64,000 bases of DNA from Collybiopsis luxurians FD-317 M1 (GCA_000827265.1 KN834823.1:8063-72062); one strand, 5' to 3'; shown: positions 24,604 to 35,964, counted from the first letter of the stretch. Notes: generated by a model not told the origin, from the letters alone. Numbers and translations are program-made.

Positions 24604-25799
24604 GAGGGTCAAATCACAATGCATATTGGCACCCGGCAAACAGATGGGTAGCTGTACAAGGCCCCAGAGGTGAAAGAGGAGAACCGGGTCCCGCAGGATG
24701 AGACATGAGTCAGATTCTGGAATTCGATCAGCAAAAAGATCGATTAAATAAGGAAGTGAAACTTGATGTCAAAAAACCTGACCCTTTTGATGGCTCTGAT
24801 AGGTGGAAATGGGAACCTTTCCTCTCGCAAGTCCGTCGCACTTTCATGGCCAAACCTACTATCTACAAGAACAACTCAGATACAATTGGTTTTGCTGTCT
24901 CGTATTTGACAGGGGCAGCGGCTACTCATTACAATAATTTGTTGAAACAGGAAGAAGCTGGAATCCCTGTCCCTGCTCTCCATACTTGGATTGACTTTGT
25001 CGCAGAGTTTACATCATATTTTGGACTATTCGATCTGGCACAAGACGCACAGGTAAAACTGGCCTGGATCAAGCAGATGGACAACGAATCGTTTGCAACA
25101 TTTATCATTTGATTCCAGGAGTATGCTTTCAAGATGGGATACAACGACACGGCATTAGTAGCAATGCTCCAAGGGGCAGTAACCAGGAGTCTTGACGTTA
25201 CAGTAGCAGCTCAAACTCATCCCCCTCAGAATTATCCACAATGGGTACAGCGATTCCAGGAGTTGGACAATTCGATTCGTGCAACCAACACAGCTCATTC
25301 TCGTGGAGGAAATTCTGGTTTCAGGATGTATAATCCTATGGCCCCATTGAATCCTCAAAACTCTAACCTGCGACAAGGATCCAATAATAATAATGCCCAG
25401 CAAGCAGGGGGTCAACAAGGTAGGAATCAAGGTAATTGGACCAATCGACAAAGAGGAGCTGCAGCTTGGGACAGTAATGTAAATTCGGACAATATTAGTG
25501 GTACAGTATATGGACAATCTGAAGACTTTGTGAGCGCCTTGAGTCAGAATGGAAATAGTGGAAAAGGCTTAGAAAATCAGGGAGGAAATGACAGAGTCTC
25601 GAAAAACCCAGGAGACAAAGAATTCCTATGGGCAATTCGAGCCGCCAGGACCCCTGAGCAAGTCAAAGAGTTCCGTCAATGTTGTAAACTAGGACTCTGT
25701 TATAATTGTGGCAGATCAGACCATATCGGTAAAGATTGCAAGAATCGGGAGAATTGGGACCCTCCAAAAAATGGAACTTTGAGTATAAACAATCAATGA
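24604..25799 (+). pseudogene. Gag capsid and nucleocapsid of the gypsy element
   Basis: After a TGA the frame continues with a collagen-like GPRGERGEPGPAG. The capsid region (PDPFDGSDRWKWEPFL, VSYLTGAAATHYNNLL, DFVAEFTSYFG) follows, then a Gln/Asn-rich linker and one CCHC zinc knuckle CYNCGRSDHIGKDC at 25698-25739. TGA at 24702 and at 25110 (within IIxFQEYAF, arginine in relatives) interrupt it. The knuckle would bind the element RNA in virus-like particles. The order and the knuckle make the call safe. Confidence 0.85.
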
Positions 25800-26950
25800 A
25801 GTGACCAGTTGAGGGCTGCAACCTTCACTCTAGAAGGGGACCCGTCGAACAATGAGATTTGGAATGTCGAGATAGAGAACGACTCAGGAAAAGCAGAGGG
25901 TATTCCAGAGACACACTGAGAGCAGCCTGGAATCCAAAAAACCCTGCTCAAGCGGTCTGTCATGGGGCAGTAATAGAAAAAACATCCCCAGCTCATCTCT
26001 TGTCTTGCTCTAACAACTCATTTCTCGTCTCGACACATTTCCCTTTCTCCAATTCTGAAAATCTAAGCTATAATACTCTTATTGGCTTGGGCGCAACTCA
26101 TTCTTTTATTGATAAAAACCTTGCAGAAAAATTCCCAAAAAATATCTCCAATTTAGATACTCCAATTCCACTTGAACTATTCAATGGTCAACCAACTTTG
26201 GCAGGGGATATAACAAAAATCTTTAAAGATACTATCAGCTTCACCAACGGTTCAATTCAAACAGTCAAATTCCTAATAACCCAACTACACCCAATGGCTC
26301 CTATTGTGTTAGGTTTACCATGGCTCAAAGAATTCAATCCTGAAATAAATTGGAAGGATTTGACTTTGACATTCCAAGGAAGAGAACAAATTTCAGCTTC
26401 ACTAGTTGATTTGTTCACCGGTACATGGAACTTGAATACTAGCGAGAAGCAGGATACCTCAGTCCCTGACTTGAAACACAAATCAGCTTATAAAGAACAA
26501 GAAAATGTGGATGTAGACTTGTCAGTTTTGGAGTTCAATGAATGGTTGCTTTATACAAATTGGGCTCATGATTACAACAAAGATCTTGAAAAATGGAAAA
26601 ATAAATACAATATAGGGGACAATGGAAATGGATACTCCAAGAAAGCATTGAAAGCTTGGGCAGAAAGGATTGACAAAAGAAGTTCGAAACTGCCAGCATA
26701 CAAGCAGAAATGGAGGTGGATATATAAACGAGTCAGAAAATTGCATCAGGATTCTATTCCACAAGGCCTGCCAACAAGGGTATTAAATATCTCGAAAACC
26801 TCTGCACTCCAACAACAGAGAAAACATACAAAACGAGGGATGAAGATAGGAAAACCTGAAAAGGTCGAAAGGAGAATGGGTCCAAACCTCCCAGGCAAGG
26901 CAGTAAGTCTCATCAGTGCAGCTGCAATGGACACTATAATATGAGACAGG
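25800..26950 (+). pseudogene. Aspartic protease region of the gypsy element
   Basis: A linker in the Gag frame is followed by a shift to the frame that carries LIGLGATHSFIDKNLA (26078-26125). In this family the active site reads D-S/T-G. Here the codons at 26084-26092 give G-L-G, so both catalytic aspartate and the serine are lost; the serine change fits TCG to TTG. The flap and C-terminal part (PIVLGLPWLKEFNPEINW) are well kept. A basic spacer (QQRKHTKRGMK) leads to RT. The protease is inactive in this copy. Confidence 0.85.
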
Positions 26951-28168
26951 ATGCCTGCCTATTTCCTGCATATCACCACAGTATCGAATCAAGTGAATAA
27001 TGATGATACCACTAATACAGAAAAATCTGCAACTCACAAATCGATTCAAGGAAATAGGGAAGCTACAGAAAAACTTCTGACAGAAGCAGCAACTGGAGAA
27101 TCTCAAAAGGATGAAGAAGAGATACTCAAACATGTTCCCGAGAAGTATCAAGACTTCTTGGACATGTTCTCCCCAGGAGAAGCGAAGGTCTTACCTCCAC
27201 ACCGTCCATACAATTTAAAAATTGAGATGGAAGGAGACTCAGCCCCTCCCTTTGGGAAACTCTATAACATGTCGGAAATGGAGCTAAAAGCCCTAAAGGA
27301 TTATATCAATGATATGCTAGGGAAAGGGTTTATTTGAGCCTCCAACTTGCCTGCTGGAGCTCCAGTTCTATTTGTAAAAAAGAAGGATGGAAGCCTAAGG
27401 CTTTGTGTTGACTATTGGGCCTTAAATTGAATCACAAGGAAGAATAGGTATCCCTTACCCCTTATAGGCCCACTTGTCAACCAACTACGAAAGGCAAAAT
27501 ATTTTACGAAACTCAATTTGAGAGCAGGATATAACAATGTCCGAATAGCGGAAGGCCACAAGTGGAAAACAGCATTTTGTACATGATATGGATCCTACAA
27601 AATGTTGGTCATGCCTTTCAGGTTAACAAACGCCCCCTCGGCTTTCCAATTTTTTATGAACAACATTTTCCATGATTTACTGGATGTATGTGTGGTTATT
27701 TACTTGGACAACATTCTCATTTATTTGGATGACGAAAAAACCCATGAGGAACAAGTCCGAAAGGTATTACAAAGGCTACGAGACAACCACCTACACGCAA
27801 AACCAGAAAAATGCAGTTTCGATACTGACACAGTTGAATATTTGGGGGTAATAATAAATCCTAAAGGAGTGTCGATGGATCAGTCCAAAGTCAAAGCCAT
27901 AACATCTTGGCTGGCTCCATGGAATACAAAAGAACTGCAATCATTCCTGGGTTTTGCAAATTTCTATTGCAGATTTATTGACAATTATAGCGGCATAATG
28001 AAAGCCCTAACGTCACTATTGCAAAAGGATGCCATTTGGCATTGGGACAAGTTATGTCAAAGGTGTTTCGATTTATTAAAAATGCCTTTACACATGCCCC
28101 GGTGCTATGACATTTTGACCCAGAACTTCCGATTATTCTGGAATGTGATGCATCGGATTGGGCAATAG
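26951..28168 (+). pseudogene. Reverse transcriptase of the gypsy element
   Basis: Landmarks in order: [53 protein letters not shown],  [37 protein letters not shown] and the catalytic motif YLDN at 27701-27712, followed by PEKCSFDTDTVEYLGVI and SFLGFANFYCRFI. The second catalytic aspartate is N (D to N), CVDYW replaces the usual CVDYR, and MPFR the usual MPFG, all explicable by C-to-T or G-to-A changes. TGAs at 27336, 27428 and 27585 stand at arginine positions. The polymerase is dead. Confidence 0.9.
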
Positions 28169-28560
28169 CAGGAATATTGTCTCAACTGGATCTGAAAACT
28201 GGAGAAATACATCCGATTGCTTTTCATACTAGGTCCATGATACCAGTGGAAATAAATTACAATATTTACAACAAGGAGCTACTGGCTATTGTGGAATGTT
28301 TTAAAGTTTGGAGAGCCTATTGTGACAGTTCGAGATTCCAAATCCAAGTTTATTCTGATCACAGTAACCTGCAGTGGTTTATGACTACCAAACAGCTGTT
28401 GGCGAGACAAGCGAGGTGGTCAGAGGCCTTATCAGGATTTGACTTCCGAATCAACTATAGACCTGGAACTTTGGGAGCAAAACCAGACACTTTGACGAGA
28501 TGAGCAGATGTATACCCAAAGAAAGGAATCAATAGGGACTCTGCCAGAGCAGGAAGAGAT
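28169..28560 (+). pseudogene. RNase H of the gypsy element
   Basis: Starting one base shift after RT, the frame gives LECDASDWAIAGILSQ, IAFHTRSM, NYNIYNKELLAIV, VYSDHSNLQWFM, RQARWSEALSGFDFRINYRPG and PDTLTR. These are the Ty3-type RNase H motifs with the D, E and D residues present. TGA after PDTLTR lies at an arginine position. The enzyme would remove RNA from the RNA-DNA hybrid. Confidence 0.88.
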
Positions 28561-29772
28561 CAGATATTGATTCCTCCAGAACAACTCAATGCAGCATTGC
28601 TCTTGAATGAGGATTTGTTATTAGAACAGATTCAAAAGGCAGAACAAGACGAATTCATGCGAGACACAATAAAGCAGATTTGAGAAGGAAGGATTAACAA
28701 TGTGGTATTTGAAAATGGGTTACTTAAATGACAAGGTCAGATATATGTCCCTAACAATACAAACCTTCAACGAGACGTATTATCTGCCTATCACAATCAT
28801 GCACTCAGAGGACATCCAGGCGAGAAGAAAACAAAAAAGATACTCAATCAGTTGTTCTTTTGGAAAGGAAGCAGCAAAGATGTACATCACTATGTACAAA
28901 GCTGCCATACTTGTATAAGATCCAAGGCTAGAAGAACTCTCCGTTATGGGAATCTGAAACCTTTACCCATTGGGCAAAGACCCTGGAGCTCAATTTCAAT
29001 GGATCATATAGTACAACTCCTGAAAGCAGGAAAGGAACAATTCGATGCAATCCTAGTAGTAGTAGATCGGCTCACAAAACAAGCCATCTATATTCCCTGT
29101 CACATGACAGACACTGCAAAGGAATTTGCAAGACTATTTCTCAAAAATGTATTCTCAAAACATGGGCTACCAGCAGATATCATCTCTAATCAGGGAAGCT
29201 TGTTCATCTCCCAGTTTTGGAAGGAATTGTATAAGATACTTGGTATCGAGTCTCGTCTCTCGACGGCATATCACCCTCAAATGGATGGGCAGACAGAGAG
29301 AACTAATCAAAGCCTCGAAGGATACCTAAGAATCTATATGTCTTATGACCAAGACAACTGGGATGCCTTATTACCTATTGCAGAATTTGTATACAACAAC
29401 ATGCCCCATTCAACTACAGGATTAACACCCTTCTTTGCGAATAAAGGATACCACCTGAAACTTTCAATTAACCTTTCAAAGGTGAATGACTCGGAAGCAA
29501 ACCAGTATGCTACCGAGTTAAAAGAAATACACAAATATTTAAAACAATGCATATACGAAGCAAACAAGGCAGCAGCGAATCAGTTCAATTGCCACTGTGC
29601 TGGAAATCCTGATTGGAAAAAGGGCAACCAAGTCTGGTTGGACATGGGTAACATCCGAACAAGAAGGCCTACCAAAAAATTGGATCACAAGTGGGCAGGA
29701 CCCTATACGATACTCGATAAAATAGGATCTCATGCCCATCGACTCAAGTTACTGGGGGACCTATAACAAATC
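28561..29772 (+). pseudogene. Integrase of the gypsy element
   Basis: The zinc-binding domain is complete (HNHALRGHPGEKKTKKIL, CHTCIRSKA). In the core the first aspartate is kept (SISMDHIV) and the glutamate region is kept (HPQMDGQTERTNQSLEGYL), but the second aspartate reads N in ISNQGSLFIS (SDRGS in relatives). YNNMPHSTTGLTPFF and KLDHKWAGPYTIL mark the C-terminal part. TGAs near 28680 and 28730 break the first third. Catalysis is therefore lost. Confidence 0.9.
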
Positions 29773-30141
29773 CATAATGTATTCCATGTCGATAGACTAA
29801 AACCCCATCATCCAGATCCTTTCCAGCGAGTCATATCACCACCGCCACCAATCTTCATTAAAGGGGAACCGGAATATGAAGTCGGGTCGATAAAAGACAG
29901 TCATCCAATGGGAGAAACAGACAGAGGAATCCAGTACTTGATCAAATGGAAAGGGTATGACGAGGAGTCCTGGATTCCCTGGAAAGGTATGGTAGGAAGT
30001 ATTGATTTGATTCGCGAGTGGGAGAAAGCACATCTGAGGAAACAAAAGTTACCTCTCGAGCTCCTCAAAGAACTCGAAAGCCTAGCCCTGCAAGACGAGG
30101 AGGAAAGGGAGTTGAGACAAGCAGCTGAAGCTGTCATTTAA
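29773..30141 (+). pseudogene. Integrase tail with chromodomain
   Basis: HNVFHVDRLKPHHPDP is followed by a chromodomain: YEVGSIKDSH, IQYLIKWKGYDEESWIPW and a closing acidic/basic helix (REWEKAHLRKQKL). Chromodomains of Ty3-type integrases direct insertion to chromatin marks. This places the element among chromoviruses. The frame ends at a TAA at about 30139. Confidence 0.9.
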
Positions 30142-30346
30142 TTGGGAGAAATGACTCTCGAAATTGAAACCTCAACCTTAAAGGGGGGTAAAAGCAATAC
30201 TTCAAGTTTCTGTTTCCAATTTCTCAACACGTTTCTCTCTATTATTATCAAAAATCATAACAAATTCATAATTCCATTTCAGGGAAATAAAGCATACAGT
30301 GGGCATAGATTGGGATATACAGGTACAGAAGGCTGGAATGGAAGGA

Positions 30347-30979
30347 CTAATCAAAGGACAACTCAATTAATTTGTCATGTTCAGCTCGAACATTGAAAGG
30401 GATTCCAAATACTTCCTCCAGTTCCCAGGCATATAAATCCTCAACACGCTCGATCTCCATCTGTTCCCATATATCCTGCAGGGTCAGAGCCATATGGAGG
30501 CTGGGATCTGCCAATTCATCTTCATTCTTTTCGACCAATGAATAGGTCAAAGGATCCTCCCCAGTGCAAACAAAGTAGGCATTAGGGTGACCAGATGAAA
30601 AGATCACTACAGGAGATGTATTGCGAGTCTCGACAAGAGTACTGGGAAGGGAAGTGGTATTGAGAGAAGGAACAAAATTGGATAGGGAATCAGGAGTAGA
30701 GTCACTCTTAGTCTCGAAAGGAAAGGATTCAGATGAAGGACCACCCCATACGTCCATAGGGGCAATGGTGCTAGTAGTTACTGGTCCCAAGGGCAGATCT
30801 TCAATATTCAAGATACGACAAAGCTCCTCATAAATGCTGTGAAATCGAGATAATTCAACTCCACGTCCCTGGGCCAAAGCTTCAGTGTTATGACCAGTTT
30901 CTAAACCTATGAGATATTGTGCAATGTATGCAATATGTAAATTTGAATGTAAGAGTCCAAAATTGTACTGTGTAGACAA
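30347..30979 (-). CDS. Antisense gene AS3 inside the gypsy element, unknown protein (at least 200 residues)
   Basis: An uninterrupted minus-strand frame of 210 codons with residues such as YIAQYLIGLETGHNTEAL, FHSIYEELCRILNIEDLP, PLTYSLVEKNEDELADP and LYAWELEEVFGIPF. The first codon of the frame is TTG and the first ATG is near 30764, so an upstream exon is likely. It is acidic and has no signal peptide or helix. I recognise no family. It lies opposite to gag-pol, just 3' of the chromodomain. Unlike gag-pol next door it has no stop over 630 nt. Confidence 0.5.
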   Translation of the reverse strand: MSTQYNFGLLHSNLHIAYIAQYLIGLETGHNTEALAQGRGVELSRFHSIYEELCRILNIEDLPLGPVTTSTIAPMDVWGGPSSESFPFETKSDSTPDSLSNFVPSLNTTSLPSTLVETRNTSPVVIFSSGHPNAYFVCTGEDPLTYSLVEKNEDELADPSLHMALTLQDIWEQMEIERVEDLYAWELEEVFGIPFNVRAEHDKLIELSFD

Positions 30980-32382
30980 TAGCTTTCAAGACAATTTGTT
31001 AGTGTGTATGGTTAGTATGAATGGTTTGTATGAAGACAATTGTTGAGTGGAGATAAGAGACTTAATACCTATGTGAGTTCTTATTACTTACAAGCCTTGG
31101 TTATTGGAATGGTCACAGCAAGTGTAGGTGACTAGGATGCTTGATGACACAATGCCAATTGAGTAGTAGATGAACTATGGGAGGAACAGTTACTAGAGTT
31201 GTAACTGTTTGTGATTGTAAAAACCCTTGGTGTACTTGTGATATGACAGTGTTGGACTAGTTGTGGCAAATGTCACTGGATTAATGCCCTTGATGATTAT
31301 GGAAACAATTAGGGCAAGTGTTGGGAATTGCTTTGACAGTGATGCAATTTGTATGTGGAGTGCAACAGAGCCAAAGGAAGTAGTTACTTCAGTAATAATC
31401 TTCTTATAGTGTGATATCCTCTGCATTTGCTAGCTATAATTGTTGGAATGATTGTAGAGAAGGTAGGCGACAACCTTATGCAGTGACAGCAGGTATGGTT
31501 GACCTAAACAAAGTGACTATAATTGATATAGTCACTTATAACGTGATGTTCTCAGTGGTAATTGTTTAACAGTTATGGAAAATGTGAGCAATTCTCAGTG
31601 ATGGTGACAACTAAACAAGTTGTAATGGCTGGTTTGGTGACGATGCAACTTATTTATGTGTTCAATTGGTTAAAAGAAGTGGTTACTTTGACTATGGTTA
31701 CCCTTCAGATAATATTGCTGATGTTTAGTAAGAGTAATTGTTGAAACGACCTTGTTAAATGCAAGTGGTTAGTAAACAATTTGATACAAGATATACGAGG
31801 TGATGTAGGGAAATAGATTGATGTGACTACGGCTAGAATGATTCTGTTGAAGTAGACAAGTGAAACAAAAGAAAAGAGATAAAGAGACGAGGTTGCAAAC
31901 TGCAACTTTGAGAGTGAAATGGAATAGAGAAAAGACAAGGAAAAAGGAATAGATTTAGAATCAGTATTTACGACAGGATATTCGAGCTGGGGATTCGACG
32001 AGAATCCCAGTGGCTTATATACAGATTTATCACATAAATACTGGCAAACAACTAGCAGCCACCTGTTTGTCGGCGACTTCTTAGTCCCGCATTTTGGTAT
32101 TGATAGTCAGCACTTCCAAATTCTGATGTCAGTTGACAAATATATTTGTAGTTCATTGGTGAGCCATTTGTCGGATTATTGGGTCCGACAATTGCAGATA
32201 TTGTAAGCAATGTATCTCAACAGCTTTGCGTACCAAATTTGCGTAACGTTGGCAGTTAAGATTTATAGGAACTGAATGTTTTGTCTTTCGTTATGATAGG
32301 CAATCCACGTAGTTTATAGATTGTACTGAAAATAAGGAGTTAATTAGCAGGGGAAGTTGAACATACTGAATTGGAGTGGTTC
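30980..32382. other. Non-coding internal region of the gypsy element
   Basis: No frame longer than about 80 codons is convincing. The stretch is rich in TG and CA and has very few CpGs. It may hold the promoter and first exon of AS3 and the 3' end of AS2. Confidence 0.4.
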
Positions 32383-32798
32383 CTAACATTCAGCAGCAAG
32401 TTGGAGGTTGTGGGACTCAACGAGAGAGTCTCGCAACTCCTTAATAACCCAATCTTGCTCCTTAATGGTCACTTCAGCAGTTTTGTGAAGATATCTGGCT
32501 TCCTGGGCATCTCGCTAGGAAGGATCAGTGAGCCATGGAAACCCCACAACAAGTCGAAAAGACATACTGATGACTCAAGCATCTTATCTTCAAACTCCCA
32601 TGTGGTTCGACTCAAGAGTTCTCCCAACTCGTGAATCTCATCGGATTGACCTTTGACAACCCTCTGCAGTTGCCCAAACTCACAACGAGCTTGGTTCACA
32701 AGGACATCCTGATCAGATACAACTTGAGAAATACTCTCAGCAGCATCAGCGAGATGATCTAGGAACAAAGCAGAGTCAAAGGGAGAAGGGGAAGCCAT
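32383..32798 (-). CDS. Antisense gene AS2 inside the gypsy element, small coiled-coil protein
   Basis: Two exons, 32798-32568 and 32514-32383, are joined across a 53-nt intron with GTATGT and CTAG ends (32515-32567). This gives a continuous 120-residue protein starting MASPSPFDSALFLDHLADAA. The second exon reads RDAQEARYLHKTAEV and ends LQLAAEC before TAG. Splicing in phase between two coding pieces, neither with a stop, is the main evidence. The protein is mostly predicted coiled coil (heptad Leu/Ile in QVVSDQDVLVNQARCEFGQL and VIKELRDSLVE). An AATAAAA lies 53 nt upstream of the ATG. Function unknown. Confidence 0.6.
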
Positions 32799-32850
32799 GA
32801 CAAGGGAGGATCTCGAAATGAGGATAGGGAAATAGTCTTGAAAAGTGTCC

Positions 32851-32857
32851 TTTTATT
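32851..32857 (-). promoter_or_regulatory. TATA-like AATAAAA upstream of AS2
   Basis: On the minus strand AATAAAAGG lies 53 nt before the AS2 ATG. Position is plausible; the sequence is only a weak TATA. Confidence 0.3.
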
Positions 32858-33143
32858 GAGACAAGGATGCCCGATACAAACCTAATAAGGGACAAAACAT
32901 GCAGCCACATGCATATGCCTCATGGAAATTTTTGAACACTTTGATTCCCAGGAGATCTCTTATTTTGAACCTGGGGCAATTTTCTTATTCACACAAGAGA
33001 GGGGCCCAAAAAAGGAAAAGAATTAATTGGGGAGAGATATACAACCATTTAGCTAGCTAATGAGAGAAGAAATACAAGACAAGAAACTATCTACGCGATA
33101 AGGGATCTATCTAGGCACAAGGAAAGCTACAAGCCAAAAAGTC

Positions 33144-35076
33144 CTAGGAACTACTAGACAAAGGCTTCATGGGTGAAGCAGCTGCGAACTGTCCTCGAAC
33201 TGACTCGAAAAGTTGTCAGAGCTGGGAAAGTTCAGTGTCCCGCAACTGCAACTCCTCCGTGGCGACTCGTCGGGCCTCCTCACTTGCAGCCAATTTTGCT
33301 TCCAAACTCTTGATCTCGCTCTCTTGCCCCTCCAATGCCTCCCTTAATTGCTGAACCTCCTGTAAGAAATCCTATCAGAACACTAAACCAGTCAAGAGAA
33401 AAGAAAGAAACTTACCGTCAACTGAACATTGCCCATGAAATGCTGAACAAAGGACTTGAGACAATTCAGTTTGTCATCCCAATCCTTCAACTGTGCATCA
33501 CGTGAGGCCACCTGCTCCTGTAAACAAAGGTTCTCTGCCTTGGAATGCTCTGCCGAGCAAGTCAAAGCCTGGTATTCCCGGTACACTCGGAGGAGCTCGT
33601 CCTGTTGGGAATTGACGATGTTGGCAGACGTCATATTCACCACAGTTAGTGACTTGACAAATCGCAGCAGGGACTCGCTTGAGAAGGGAACAGGGGGTTT
33701 GGAAGGTGAGTGTTGCTAAAAGGGAACATGACAGAACAGGAATCAACATGATGAATGTGCGAAAATATGGAATTATGCACCAATTCTTCCTCAAGATTGT
33801 CGAATGCTCCTTGAAGAAGACCATCTGCCAACGCCCAAAGATCCTGCTCAAGCATCATCTTTCTGGAACCAGAAAGCAATGAAGATATCCTCTTGATGAC
33901 ACGGTCGATGGCAGCTCGTATCACTGAAAAAAGGAATTAGTTAGAACAGTGACATGAATGAAAGATGAGTGAACTTACTTTCATCCCGAGTCAGAAAAGA
34001 GCCTTCCGAGGGGTCTCGCTTAACAAGAGGTTCAAAAAAACCAGGTTTTCAAACTGGAAGCATCACGATAGACCCAGTTGTCAATGGCCTTCCAGACGGG
34101 GGCGGGAGGTGTCAGAACGGGAACAGGGGGAGGGGAAACATCTTCAGGATAATCCAACGTCATGGTGTCCAGCTCTTCCGGAGCTCCCATCTCCATGTCG
34201 TCATCTGCAGTGTCGCGAATGACCTCCTTCCCCTTACGAGACAGAGTCGGAACAACCTGTTCGTGACTCAACTCCCCTAAATGCAGTCCCTCCTCCCAAA
34301 GGAGCTGACTCTTTCAGAATGCATTTGAAGAAACAACTAGAAGGCTAATGAGTACTTATAATAACCGCAGACTCATTGGACTCACCAGCTTTCTGTTTAC
34401 CCTCTGAAACCCTCGGTCCATCCAACGGTAGTCCCAACTCCTCTGGATGGCTGCGATAGTAGGGAACGGTTCGTAACCCAGTTGTTAAGGCAGTCCATTC
34501 CTCGCCCCGAATAATAAACAGCCCCCGACTTGATACAATACGATAGGCAACAATGAGAGGGAGCTTAGTGAGAATATGGAACTGAAGAAGACGAAAGATA
34601 CTCTTGAAGGAACAAAATTTCTTGCTAGAAGGATAATTGGCTTCACAAGTACTGCACAATAAGGAGTCGGGGTGAAGGGAGCAAGAGGAGTGAAGATTAT
34701 GTGACTCGCAGTACTCACAAGACAGGTAGTTCCTGAAAATACTCCTCCACTCTTTGACATCTATCCTATCCAAAACCTCTGGACTCAAATTGGCCAGATA
34801 TGCATCCTCGTAAATGGGTTGGAGGCCAGTGGGAAGGGAATTGGGAACGCTGTCCATAATGGAAATGGAAGGATAGCGGAGATGCGTACTGCACTCAAAG
34901 GCCATGCGTCGCATCTTCTTCGCCATCGGGGGAGCAGAAGGAAGAGCATTGAAAAAAGGAACCAGGGATGCCAATTGGAAAGACTGCGGAACCTTAAGGA
35001 TGAGTCGGGGCCTCGACCCCCCCAAATTGCTGGAGGAGGCAGCTGGTTGGTCAGGGAACGATTGCAAAACAGACAT
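33144..35076 (-). CDS. Antisense gene AS1 inside the gypsy element: cysteine-rich plus coiled-coil protein, five exons
   Basis: Exons on the minus strand: 35076-34366, 34310-33979, 33923-33781, 33715-33416 and 33359-33144. Introns are 55, 55, 65 and 56 nt, all GT-AG. Summed exons are 1,702 nt, which is 3n+1, and the one extra base is seen as a seventh T in a T run near 34033. Allowing for it the protein has about 566 residues. Residues 120-155 hold C-x2-C-x8-C-x8-C-x2-C-x10-C, a likely zinc-binding knuckle. The last exons (ENLCLQEQVASRDAQLKDW, LREALEGQESEIKSLEAKL) are coiled coil. One TGA near the end (after ELSQL) replaces a probable CGA. A TATAAAG lies about 41 nt upstream of the ATG. I recognise no named family. 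Confidence 0.65.
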
Positions 35077-35116
35077 AGTGGTCAAAGTAAGAGAGGAAAA
35101 TGACTCAAAAACCCAG

Positions 35117-35123
35117 CTTTATA
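35117..35123 (-). promoter_or_regulatory. TATA box of AS1
   Basis: On the minus strand CTTATAAAGC lies 41-47 nt upstream of the AS1 ATG, well placed to start a short leader. Confidence 0.5.
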
Positions 35124-35248
35124 AGACCTTCAGACTTAGGATTTTTGATTGAAATCTGGCAGCCGGCACATCGAAACTCAATCTGACAGTGCAGCAGTCA
35201 CAACACTGTGTCGCATCAAAAGCTACGCATCCTTTCGAGGGCTCAAGG

Positions 35249-35264
35249 CCCTTGGGGGGGGTAA
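35249..35264 (+). promoter_or_regulatory. Polypurine tract of the gypsy element
   Basis: CCCTTGGGGGGGGTAA directly precedes the 3' LTR. A G-rich tract at this place primes plus-strand DNA synthesis. Confidence 0.75.
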
Positions 35265-35959
35265 TGTTATGCCAACGCTATTTTTTCTGCTCTTTCCAAC
35301 CAGTACACTCACCCCATGACTCGATAATAGTCTTACCAACCAATTCGGCTCCCCAAATCCAACACATGTTTCACAAGGCGAACTAACCAGTCACTCATTC
35401 CAAACTTCTATTCACAAGACCACATGTCTTCCTGCAGAAGTATCAAAGCCTTGTACCTACATCTCTCACAATAATGCTGTTATTACCTGAACTATCTTGA
35501 TCTGTGTTGTTTCTGTTCTCTTGTTCACTAGTCTATAATATTATTCTGCTTAACACTGAGTCGAGCAAACCCCATTGACACCGAGTCACTGGCCTACCCA
35601 CTTCTCACTTGTCGAGCCAATTGACAAGACTATTCGATTGCCATAGCCTTTTGAATATTCTGTCTCGTAGGGTAAACGGACACCGAGTCACAAACCTTCT
35701 GAGTCAACCCTCATTAATACTGTCTTAATGAGTTCTTTCGATATACAATCTCTAGTTGCACCGAGCTACTAGAATTGTTATTTGACACTCGAGGTTCATT
35801 CCTCTATATCAAATACTCAAACCGTACAGGACTCGATCACTTGTCATACATAGCAACTCCCCATTGCATACTCTGTCTCAGCTGTGGTATAATAAATTAC
35901 TTTCTACTCACTGAACCTGCTACAAGCTTCTAACAACAAAGGTAGTAAAGGTCCTAACA
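35265..35959 (+). repeat. 3' LTR of the 15.2-kb gypsy element
   Basis: 695 bp, same ends as the 5' LTR. By eye 25 difference sites separate the two, 24 of them CG/TG/CA exchanges. Confidence 0.97.
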
Positions 35960-35964
35960 ACTTG
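35960..35964 (+). repeat. Right target-site duplication ACTTG
   Basis: Identical to 20724-20728. Confidence 0.95.

Larger units (their letters stand above)
20729..35959 (+). mobile_element. Complete 15.2-kb Ty3/gypsy chromodomain retrotransposon with an antisense gene cassette
   Basis: Two 695-bp LTRs flanked by ACTTG bound gag, protease, RT, RNase H, integrase and chromodomain in Ty3/gypsy order. A long 3' region (30142-35264) contains genes on the opposite strand. The primer-binding site is complementary to the likely 5' end of its own RNA, as in the Tf1/sushi group of chromoviruses. Coding regions carry many TGA stops and lost catalytic residues, so this copy cannot transpose by itself. 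Apart from CpG changes the LTRs differ at only one site, so the insertion is young. Confidence 0.95.
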
